From NCBI RefSeq assembly GCF_009908295.1, contig NZ_JAAALO010000003.1:982699-1046698 (forward strand): a DNA stretch of 64,000 nt. Reading direction: 5' to 3'. The position numbers were made by a program, and so were the translations under genes. The notes beneath the pieces were generated by a model. It saw only the letters and a program-made list of their open reading frames with translations, had not been told where the DNA came from and made no database searches. Below, piece after piece: positions 57,495-64,000 of the stretch (position 1 is the stretch's first letter; each line of letters opens with the position of its first letter). This stretch comes from Micromonospora rubida. Lineage in GTDB: Bacteria > Actinomycetota > Actinomycetes > Mycobacteriales > Micromonosporaceae.

Positions 57495-58736
57495 ATGACG
57501 ACGGCTGGGTACGGTCCGACAGGCACGGGGCAGGGACCCGACGAGGGTTCCGGGGACGGCTGGCAGGACCCCGCCCGTACCGCCGAGGCGTGGCCCGGCC
57601 CGGCCCGGCCCGGCCCGCTGCCGCCACGAATCGTCCCGCCCGTACCCGCCGCCGGCCCGTACCCGCCGCCCGTAATCCCCGGTCAGGCCCCTGTCCCCGG
57701 TCAGGCCCCCGTCCCCGGTCAGGCCCCCGTCCCCGGTCAGGCCGGCTGGGCTCCGCCGCCGAACGCCGGCCAGTGGGGTGGGCCGGCGCCGGCCGCCGGG
57801 CAGTACCCGCCGGTGCACGGGCAGCAGCCGACCCCGCCCGGCGGTCCGGCCGCGCAGCCCCCGGCCTCCGGCCAGGCGTACCCGCCGCAGGGCATGCCGT
57901 CTCCCGGGCCGTCCTGGCCCGCCGTGCCGGCCCCGGCCGCCGCCCCGACCCCACGCGCCCGGGGCCGTGCGCTCACCCTGGTCGCGCTCGGGTTGGCCGT
58001 GGTGCTGGCCGTGGTGGCGGGCGTGCAGGCGTACCAGATCCACCGGCTCTCCGGCCGGCTCTCCGCGACCGACCAGCGGCTGGCCGCCGCGCAGCAGGGC
58101 GACGGCACCCGGCTCGACGACCTGGACCAGCGGGCCCAGGTCCTGGAGAAGCAGGCGGGGGCCCAGTTCAACCCCGAGGCGGTGGCCAGCGCCGTGCTGC
58201 CCAGCGTGTTCCGGGTGCGGGCCGGGCAGTTCACCGGCACCGCCTTCGCGGTCGGCAAGCCGGCCGACGGCGGCGGGACGAACCTGTTCACCAACTTCCA
58301 CGTGGTGGAGTCGGTCTGGCAGGGCGGCGGTAGGGAGGTCTTCCTGGAGCGCACCGACCAGCGGTACCCGGCCACCATCGTCAAGGTCGACGAGGCGAAC
58401 GACGTCGCGCAGCTGCGCACCAACAGCAAGTTCACCGGCCTGGTGACGGCGTCCGCCGCGGTCAAGTCCGGCCAGCAGATCGTCGTGGTCGGCGCGCCGC
58501 TCGGCCTCCAGGACAGCGTCACCACCGGCGTGGTCAGCGCCTTCCGCAAGGCCGAGCAGGGCTCGGGGCCCGTCATCCAGTTCGACGCGCCGATCAACCC
58601 CGGAAACTCGGGTGGTCCCGTGATCAACGGCCAGAAGCAGGTCGTCGGGATCGCCACCGCCAAGGCCCGCGATGCCGAGGGCATTGGCCTCGCCGTACCC
58701 ATCAAGGTCGCCTGCGACGGCTTCCGGATCTGCTGA
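57495..58736 (+). CDS. Membrane-anchored trypsin-like serine protease
   Basis: 413 residues from ATG 57495, with GGAGG 8 nt upstream; GTG 57489 is the alternative. Residues 1-155 are disordered and Pro/Gly/Gln-rich, with four PGQAPV-type repeats (62-83). A helix at 159-180 crosses the membrane and a short coiled coil (185-220) follows. The outer protease domain has His269 in TNFHVVE, Asp303 in NDVAQL and Ser372 in GNSGGP: a full catalytic triad of HtrA/trypsin type. No PDZ domain is present. It probably cleaves envelope proteins. The 58816 gene is 79 bp downstream in the same direction. Confidence 0.88.
   Translation: MTTAGYGPTGTGQGPDEGSGDGWQDPARTAEAWPGPARPGPLPPRIVPPVPAAGPYPPPVIPGQAPVPGQAPVPGQAPVPGQAGWAPPPNAGQWGGPAPAAGQYPPVHGQQPTPPGGPAAQPPASGQAYPPQGMPSPGPSWPAVPAPAAAPTPRARGRALTLVALGLAVVLAVVAGVQAYQIHRLSGRLSATDQRLAAAQQGDGTRLDDLDQRAQVLEKQAGAQFNPEAVASAVLPSVFRVRAGQFTGTAFAVGKPADGGGTNLFTNFHVVESVWQGGGREVFLERTDQRYPATIVKVDEANDVAQLRTNSKFTGLVTASAAVKSGQQIVVVGAPLGLQDSVTTGVVSAFRKAEQGSGPVIQFDAPINPGNSGGPVINGQKQVVGIATAKARDAEGIGLAVPIKVACDGFRIC
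57678..57743 (+). repeat. 18-bp in-frame repeats (PGQAPV)
   Basis: Three full units and one partial unit encode PGQAPV in the disordered cytoplasmic tail of the protease. Confidence 0.85.
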
Positions 58737-58815
58737 ACCGGCCGTCGCTGCCTCGTACCAGCCCGGTCCGACGCCGTCGTCCGACCACGGGCCAGTCATC
58801 TGGAGGATGAGAAAC

Positions 58816-59757
58816 ATGTCCCAGCCACCGAGCGGGTCCGGGGGCCAGCCGCCCTACCCGCCGCCGGCAGACCCCGGCCAGCCCGCGCCCCAGCAGTACG
58901 GCCCGACCGGCCAGCCGGCCGAGTCGACCCGGCAGTTCGCCCCCGGCCAGTACGGCAGCCCGCAGCCCCCGGCGGAGCCGACGCAGCAGTTCGGCCAGTA
59001 CGGCGCCCCGCAGCCGGGCCAGTACGGCGCCCCCCAGTCCGCCCCGCCCGCGCCGGCCTACGGCCAGCAGCCGCCGCCGTCGTTCCCGCCCGCGCAGTCG
59101 TTCCCGCCCGCGCAGTCGTACGGTCAGCAGCCGCCGCAGTCCGCCCCGCCCGCGCCGGCCTACGGTCAGCAGCCGCCGCAGTCCGCCCCGCCGTTCGGGC
59201 AGCCGGTCTCCACCCCGCCGGTCTCCGCCCCGGGGTACGCCCAGCCGATGTCGGTGCCCCCGGCCTCCGGTCCGGGCTTCGGCCAGCCGATGTCCGGCCC
59301 GCCCGGCGTGCCGCCGTACGGCCCGGCGGCGCCCGCCGCTGGCAAGGGTCGGCGCAGCGTGCTGGTGCTGGCCCTGGTGGCCGGGCTGCTCTTCGTCCTC
59401 GGCGGCGTGATGACCGGCCTCTACGTGACCAAGGGCAACGAGCTGGACCGCACGGAGAAGCGGCTGACCGCCCAGGTCAGCGAGCGGGACGGGACGATCA
59501 CGGCGAACAAGACCGAGATCGAGAAGCTCAAGAAGGACCTGCAGGGCGTGCGGGACAAGCTCTCGAACACCGAGCAGGACCTCACCGGCACCCGCAACGA
59601 CCGCGACGAGCAGGCCCGGCAGAAGAAGGTCATCGCCACCTGCCTGGACAAGCTCACCACCGCGCTGACCGCGGCTGCGGCGAACAACAAGGCCGCGTAC
59701 GACAAGGCCACCCAGGGAATGAACAAGATCTGCGACGAGGCCGAGGACTACCTCTGA
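58816..59757 (+). CDS. Single-pass membrane coiled-coil protein with a Pro/Gln-rich tail
   Basis: 313 residues from ATG 58816, with GGAGG about 10 nt upstream. Residues 1-175 are low-complexity, built from QYGAPQ-, YGQQPP- and SAPP-type units. A transmembrane helix (about 182-205, SVLVLALVAGLLFVLGGVMTG) is followed by an outer coiled coil (210-280, DRTEKRLTAQVSERDGT and on). The last 40 residues hold two Cys (ATCLDKL, KICDEA). No family is recognised. It follows the serine protease and shares its layout, so it could be its partner or substrate. Confidence 0.75.
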   Translation: MSQPPSGSGGQPPYPPPADPGQPAPQQYGPTGQPAESTRQFAPGQYGSPQPPAEPTQQFGQYGAPQPGQYGAPQSAPPAPAYGQQPPPSFPPAQSFPPAQSYGQQPPQSAPPAPAYGQQPPQSAPPFGQPVSTPPVSAPGYAQPMSVPPASGPGFGQPMSGPPGVPPYGPAAPAAGKGRRSVLVLALVAGLLFVLGGVMTGLYVTKGNELDRTEKRLTAQVSERDGTITANKTEIEKLKKDLQGVRDKLSNTEQDLTGTRNDRDEQARQKKVIATCLDKLTTALTAAAANNKAAYDKATQGMNKICDEAEDYL

Positions 59758-59870
59758 CGGGTGCGCCCGTCCGGGCCGCGTTCACCGGATTCCGGTCCGG
59801 TGGGCGCGGCCCGCGTCGTTTCCGTCTCGTCCCTGCCCTCGGAATGGGCTCGCCGTGCCGGGTCGGCGGG

Positions 59871-60443
59871 TCAGGCGGCGCCGGCCGGACGGCGCTCCGG
59901 GAGGGCGGTCACCCCGGGCGGCGGCAGACCCGCCGTCGAGGCGAGCAGCGCGCACCAGGCCAGCAGGTGCGGGGTCAGGTCCTCGCCGAGCGGCGTCCAG
60001 GAGGCCCGGATCTCGATGTCGGCGACGGTCGGCGACCCGGCCAGGTCGCCGAACCGAGTCGACATCGTCTGGGTGATCGTGCCCCCGATCGCCCGGTGCG
60101 GGGCCTCCTGGGCGTCCAGCGCGTCGGTCAGCCAGGTCCAGCCCACCCCGGGCAGCAACGGGTCGGTGGCCAGGTCGGACTCCAGCTCCGCCGTGACGTA
60201 GGTGACCAGCCGCAGGGTGCCCTGCCAGGCCTCGTGCCCGGCCGGGTCGTGCAGCAGGATCAACCGCCCGGTGGCGACCTCGTCGCCGTCGCGCAACACC
60301 GTCGCGGAGAGCGCGAACGCGTACGGCGCGAGCCGCTGCGGTGCGCCGACCTCCTCCAGGATGATCTCCGACCGGGGCGCGGCCGACCGCAGCCCGGCGA
60401 CCGCGCGGGCGAAGGTCTCCGGGAGCGCGATCGGGGGAACCAT
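59871..60443 (-). CDS. DUF3000 protein
   Basis: 190 residues from ATG 60443. The DUF3000 pattern is visible: LPETFARAVAGLRSAAPRSE, APYAFALSATVLRDGDEVA, LILLHDPAGHEAWQGTLRLV, PLLPGVGWTWLTDAL and GGTITQTMSTRFGDLAG. It is present only in actinobacteria and has no known function. It sits between ribonuclease D and hemE as in mycobacteria. TAGGCT lies 6 nt before the ATG, a probable leaderless start. It is divergent from hemE. Confidence 0.9.
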   Translation of the reverse strand: MVPPIALPETFARAVAGLRSAAPRSEIILEEVGAPQRLAPYAFALSATVLRDGDEVATGRLILLHDPAGHEAWQGTLRLVTYVTAELESDLATDPLLPGVGWTWLTDALDAQEAPHRAIGGTITQTMSTRFGDLAGSPTVADIEIRASWTPLGEDLTPHLLAWCALLASTAGLPPPGVTALPERRPAGAA

Positions 60444-60449
60444 GAGGGC

Positions 60450-60455
60450 AGCCTA
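60450..60455 (-). promoter_or_regulatory. -10 element TAGGCT, leaderless start of DUF3000
   Basis: TAGGCT on the minus strand with spacer GCCCTC before ATG 60443. Confidence 0.5.
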
Positions 60456-60577
60456 TGCCGCCTCCCGCCCGGCTGCCGGAAACGGCACGCCGACAGCCCG
60501 CCCCGCCGGGCGGGGGTGGGTCACAAAAGGTGGCGGGGGTGGGAGACGGGCGTCGGGGGCGTGGCACGATTGCCGCG

Positions 60578-61669
60578 ATGACCACCGACACCACGGGCGC
60601 TGCCGCCCGAGACGGAGAATCCCGCCGCGGCGGGCCGGCCGACTCCCCGTTCGTCCGGGCCTGCCGGCGCGAGGACGGCCCGCGCACCCCGGTCTGGTTC
60701 ATGCGCCAGGCCGGCCGGTCGCTGCCGGAGTACCGCGAGATCCGCAAGAACGTGGGGATGCTGGAGTCCTGCCGCCGCCCCGAGCTGGTCGCCGAGATCA
60801 CCCTCCAGCCGGTGCGCCGACACCGGGTCGACGCGGCGATCCTGTTCAGCGACATCGTGGTCCCGGTCGCCGCCGCCGGAGTGGACCTGGACATCGTCCC
60901 GGGCACCGGGCCGGTGGTGGCCGAGCCGGTGCGCACCGCCGCCGACGTCGAGCGGATCCGGCCGATCACCCGCGACGACGTCTCCTACGTGGACTCCGCG
61001 GTCCGGCTGCTCGTCGCCGAGCTGGGCGACACCCCGCTGATCGGCTTCGCCGGCGCCCCGTTCACCCTGGCCAGCTACCTGGTCGAGGGCGGCCCGTCGC
61101 GCACCCACGCGAAGACCAAGGCCCTGATGTACGGCGACCCGGAGCTGTGGCACGCGCTCTGCGACCGGCTGGCCGACGTGGCATGCGCGTTCCTGCGGGT
61201 GCAGGTCGACGCCGGGGTGTCCGCGGTGCAGCTGTTCGACTCGTGGGCCGGCGCGCTCTCCGAGGCCGACTACCGGCGGTACGTCCTGCCGCACTCGACG
61301 AAGGTCCTGTCCGGGCTGGCCGACGCCGGGGTGCCCCGGATCCACTTCGGGGTGGGCACCGCCGAGCTGCTCGGCGCGATGGGCGAAGCCGGGGCCGACG
61401 TCGTCGGGGTGGACTGGCGTACCCCACTGGACGTGGCGACCCGCCGGATCGGCGCCGACCGGGCCGTGCAGGGCAACCTGGACCCGGCGGTGCTGCTCGC
61501 CCCGTGGCCGGTGGTGGAGGCCGAGGTGCGGCGGATCCTCGCCGAGGGCCGGGCCGCCCCCGGCCACGTGTTCAACCTCGGTCACGGCGTGCTGCCGGAG
61601 ACCGATCCGGACGTGTTGACCAGGGTGGTCGCGCTGGTACACGAGGTGTCCGCGCGTCCGACGGAGTGA
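60578..61669 (+). CDS. hemE: Uroporphyrinogen decarboxylase
   Basis: 363 residues from ATG 60578. Motifs: [18 protein letters not shown] (with the substrate Arg residues), ILFSDIVVP (catalytic Asp), [17 protein letters not shown] and [14 protein letters not shown]. It converts uroporphyrinogen III to coproporphyrinogen III. First gene of the hemE-cgoX-chdC operon; a weak CACGAT hexamer lies 7 nt upstream. The gap to cgoX is short and holds its binding site. Confidence 0.97.
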   Translation: MTTDTTGAAARDGESRRGGPADSPFVRACRREDGPRTPVWFMRQAGRSLPEYREIRKNVGMLESCRRPELVAEITLQPVRRHRVDAAILFSDIVVPVAAAGVDLDIVPGTGPVVAEPVRTAADVERIRPITRDDVSYVDSAVRLLVAELGDTPLIGFAGAPFTLASYLVEGGPSRTHAKTKALMYGDPELWHALCDRLADVACAFLRVQVDAGVSAVQLFDSWAGALSEADYRRYVLPHSTKVLSGLADAGVPRIHFGVGTAELLGAMGEAGADVVGVDWRTPLDVATRRIGADRAVQGNLDPAVLLAPWPVVEAEVRRILAEGRAAPGHVFNLGHGVLPETDPDVLTRVVALVHEVSARPTE

Positions 61670-61679
61670 GGGAGTGACC

Positions 61680-63089
61680 GTGCGGCAACCGTGGCGGGTG
61701 GCGATCGTCGGGGGCGGGATCACCGGGCTGGCCGCCGCCGTCCGGCTGCGGGACCGCGCGCCCGCCGGCACCGAGATCACCGTGTACGAACAGTCCGGCG
61801 CGCTCGGCGGCAAGCTCCGCACCGGCGAGCTGGCCGGGCAGCCGGTCGAGTTCGGCGCCGAGTCGTTCCTGATGCGCGACCCGGCCGGCGCGGAATCCGC
61901 CGCCGTCGCCCTGGCCCGCCGGCTCGGGCTGGCCGACGAGATCGTGCACCCCACCGTCGGGCAGGCCGCCCTCGTGGTCGACGGCGGGCTGCGCCCGATC
62001 CCCGGCGGGACGCTGGTGGGCGTACCCGGGGATCTGGCGAAGGTGACGGCGGTCGCGCAGCCGACCGCGGACGCCGACCGCGACGCCGGCCGCCCGCTGC
62101 TGGCCCCCGGCGCGGACGTCTCCGTCGGGGCGCTGGTCCGCTCCCGGTTCGGCGACCAGGTGGTGGACCGGCTGGTGGAACCGATGCTCGGCGGCGTCTA
62201 CGCCGGCCGGGCCGACGACCTGTCCCTGGTCACCACGATGCCCGCGCTGGCCCGCGCGGCCCGCGCGGAGCACACCCTGGTCGGCGCGGTCCGGGCCGCG
62301 CAGGCCGCCGCGCCGCGCGCCCCCGGCGCCCCGGTCTTCGGCACCCTGGCCGGCGGGCTGAGCCGGCTGGTCGAGGCCGCCGCCACGGCCAGCGGTGCGA
62401 CGATCCGCCGGGACGCGGCGGTACGCGAGCTGACCCCGACGGCGACCGGCTGGCGGCTGACCGTCGGCCCGACCCGCGACCCGGAGTCGGTCGAGGCGGA
62501 CGCCGTGGTGCTGGCCGTGCCGGCCCGCCCGGCAGCCCGGCTGCTGGCCGGGACGGCCCCGGAGGCCGCCGCCACCGTCGGGGCGCTGGACTACGCCAGC
62601 GTCGCGCTGATCACCCTGGCCCTGCCCGCGCCGGCGCTGCCGGCGCTGTCCGGGTTCCTGGTGCCGGCCACCGAGGGGCTGCTGATCAAGGCGTCGACGT
62701 TCTTCACCACCAAGTGGGGGCACCTGGCCCGGCCGGACGGGCTGGCCCTGGTGCGCGCCTCGGTCGGCCGGTACGGCGATGAGGCCTCCCTCCAGGTCAC
62801 CGACGCCGACCTGGTCGACACCGTGCACCGGGAGCTGTCGACGGTGCTGGGCACGGCGCTGCCCGCGCCGGTGGCCAGCCACGTGCAGCGGTGGGGCGGG
62901 GCGCTGCCGCAGTACACCCCGGGGCACCTCGACCGGGTGGCCGCCGCCCGGGCGGCGCTGCGCGGCGCGCACCCGACGCTGGCCCTGGCCGGCGCCGGCT
63001 ACGACGGCGTCGGCATCCCGGTCTGCGTCCGTTCCGGCGCGACGGCGGCCGAAGAGATCATCACAGCACTGGGAGGATCGGCAGCATGA
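61680..63089 (+). CDS. cgoX: Coproporphyrinogen III oxidase / protoporphyrinogen oxidase (HemY family)
   Basis: 469 residues from GTG 61680 (GGGAG 5 nt upstream; GTG 61674 is possible). The FAD-binding [15 protein letters not shown] opens the chain. It also has [32 protein letters not shown] and a C-terminal FAD site [18 protein letters not shown]. In actinobacteria this enzyme oxidises coproporphyrinogen III to coproporphyrin III, because chdC follows. Its stop overlaps the chdC ATG (ATGA). Confidence 0.95.
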   Translation: MRQPWRVAIVGGGITGLAAAVRLRDRAPAGTEITVYEQSGALGGKLRTGELAGQPVEFGAESFLMRDPAGAESAAVALARRLGLADEIVHPTVGQAALVVDGGLRPIPGGTLVGVPGDLAKVTAVAQPTADADRDAGRPLLAPGADVSVGALVRSRFGDQVVDRLVEPMLGGVYAGRADDLSLVTTMPALARAARAEHTLVGAVRAAQAAAPRAPGAPVFGTLAGGLSRLVEAAATASGATIRRDAAVRELTPTATGWRLTVGPTRDPESVEADAVVLAVPARPAARLLAGTAPEAAATVGALDYASVALITLALPAPALPALSGFLVPATEGLLIKASTFFTTKWGHLARPDGLALVRASVGRYGDEASLQVTDADLVDTVHRELSTVLGTALPAPVASHVQRWGGALPQYTPGHLDRVAAARAALRGAHPTLALAGAGYDGVGIPVCVRSGATAAEEIITALGGSAA

Positions 63090-63787
63090 CCGAGCAGACC
63101 AACGCGAGCCGGCTGCGGGAGCTGAACGACAGCATCCGCTACACGATGTGGTCGGTGTACCGGGCCACCAGCCCACTGCCGTCACTGCGCGAGAACGTCA
63201 CCGGCGAGGTCGAGGCCCTCTTCGAGGAGCTGGCCGGCAAGGACGTGACGGTCCGCGGCACGTACGACGTGGCCGGGCTGCGCGCCGACGCCGACCTGAT
63301 GATCTGGTGGCACTCGTCGTCCAGCGACGCGCTCCAGGACGCGTACCTGCGGTTCCGCCGGACCACGCTGGGCCGGGCGATGACCCCGGTCTGGTCGCAG
63401 ATGGCGCTGCACCGGCCGGCGGAGTTCAACAAGAGCCACATCCCGGCGTTCCTGGCCGGCGAGGAGGCCCGGGCGTACGCGTGCGTCTACCCGTTCGTCC
63501 GCTCGTACGAGTGGTATCTGCTGCCGGACGCCGAGCGGCGCGAGCTGCTGACCGAGCACGGCAAGATGGCCCGGGGCTACCCGGACGTGCGGGCCAACAC
63601 GGTCGCCTCGTTCGCCCTCGGCGACTACGAGTGGATGCTCGCCTTCGAGGCCGACGAGCTGCACCGGATCGTCGACCTGATGCGCGACCTGCGGGGGTCC
63701 CGGGCCCGTCTGCACGTCCGGGAGGAAGTCCCCTTCTACACCGGCCGCCGCCGCCCGATCGCCGACATCGTCTCCTGCCTCGTGTGA
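63086..63787 (+). CDS. chdC: Coproheme decarboxylase (HemQ)
   Basis: 233 residues of the chlorite-dismutase-like HemQ family. [10 protein letters not shown] near the start, [33 protein letters not shown] with candidate catalytic Tyr residues, and [20 protein letters not shown] are typical. It removes two carboxyl groups from coproheme to make heme b, the last step of the coproporphyrin-dependent route. The ATG overlaps the cgoX stop, with GGGAGGATC upstream. The ferrochelatase gene is not in this window. Confidence 0.96.
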   Translation: MTEQTNASRLRELNDSIRYTMWSVYRATSPLPSLRENVTGEVEALFEELAGKDVTVRGTYDVAGLRADADLMIWWHSSSSDALQDAYLRFRRTTLGRAMTPVWSQMALHRPAEFNKSHIPAFLAGEEARAYACVYPFVRSYEWYLLPDAERRELLTEHGKMARGYPDVRANTVASFALGDYEWMLAFEADELHRIVDLMRDLRGSRARLHVREEVPFYTGRRRPIADIVSCLV

Positions 63788-63800
63788 CCACAGACCCCTG

Positions 63801-63850
63801 ACACACCCCCACCCCTGCCCCCGCCCCCACCCCTGCCCCCACCCTGCCCC
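63801..63850 (-). repeat. C-rich run, G-quadruplex candidate on the minus strand
   Basis: At least eight runs of 3-5 C separated by one or two bases follow chdC. On the minus strand this is a very dense set of G-runs. No gene covers it. Confidence 0.6.
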
Positions 63851-63888
63851 GCACGCCGGGCGCCCGCGCCGTCCCCTCCCTCCCCGCA

Positions 63889-63942
63889 AATACACGGAAT
63901 TAGTGGCCTTCCCGGCCGGGAAGGCCACTAATTCCGTGTATT
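63889..63942. terminator. 54-bp perfect palindrome downstream of chdC
   Basis: The two 27-nt halves (63889-63915 and 63916-63942) are exact complements with no loop. The core CACGGAAT...AGTGGCC...TTCC resembles that of the 51428-51477 palindrome, so the two belong to one repeat family. Confidence 0.8.
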
Positions 63943-63958
63943 AGGCGCGAGCTTGCCG

Positions 63959-64000
63959 TGCGGGCGTGTGGGCGTGTGGGCGTGTGGGTGTGGTTGGGGG
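63959..64000 (+). repeat. GTGTGGGC tandem repeat at the right edge
   Basis: The unit GGGCGTGT is repeated three times, then degenerates into G-rich sequence. It forms another four-run G-quadruplex candidate and continues beyond the window. Confidence 0.6.

Overview
The window is high-GC actinomycete DNA. Codon third positions are very GC-rich, GTG starts are common, two SigA-type sigma factors are present, and heme genes belong to the coproporphyrin branch. Gene content and the palindromic repeats point to Micromonospora or a close relative (inference). I found no rRNA, tRNA, CRISPR array, IS element or intact prophage.

Layout. 1-5538 (-): 5' part of a giant secreted RHS/LamG protein that runs off the left edge. 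5964-12152: SigB-like sigma factor, Spo0M, dtd and a methyltransferase, plus a patch of damaged genes (lipoprotein signal remnant, HhH-GPD remnant, split Ig/TIM-barrel gene, frameshifted ribbon-helix-helix gene). 12230-21291: DUF3099, pseudouridine catabolism (psuG-psuK), DUF3039, a TRIC channel, a helicase, a DUF7455 protein, the principal sigma factor and suhB. 21453-35113: a conserved actinobacterial block of cei, DUF4193, an EcsC-like protein, DUF3093, dut, DUF3710, an OB-fold protein, DUF3159, two TrkA/RCK subunits, a KimA-like APC transporter, a TrmA-like methyltransferase, anmK and dxs. 35311-51404: an accessory region with a lipoprotein, three paralogous multi-pass membrane proteins (one a pseudogene), two small secreted proteins, a PQQ-propeller protein, a C39 peptidase, a two-component system, a malectin-domain secreted protein and a VOC protein. 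51586-63787: fadA-fadB, ribonuclease D, a membrane serine protease with a coiled-coil partner, DUF3000, and a hemE-cgoX-chdC operon.

From memory, the order sigA - suhB - cei - DUF4193 - DUF3093 - dut - DUF3710 - OB - DUF3159 - ceoC/ceoB - APC - rumA - dxs - RNase D - DUF3000 - hemE - hemY - hemQ matches Mycobacterium tuberculosis Rv2703 down to Rv2676c. The window is therefore an ancient core locus interrupted by lineage-specific insertions, chiefly 35.3-51.4 kb and fadAB.

Non-coding signals that recur: (i) -10 hexamers of the TANNNT type 6-9 nt before the start codon of nine genes, suggesting leaderless transcripts; (ii) four long, almost perfect palindromes after genes, three of them certainly between convergent genes, two being related in sequence; (iii) a 183-nt block with 182 identical bases shared by the two sigma genes, suggesting gene conversion; (iv) dense G-quadruplex candidates at the ribonuclease D stop codon and at the right end.
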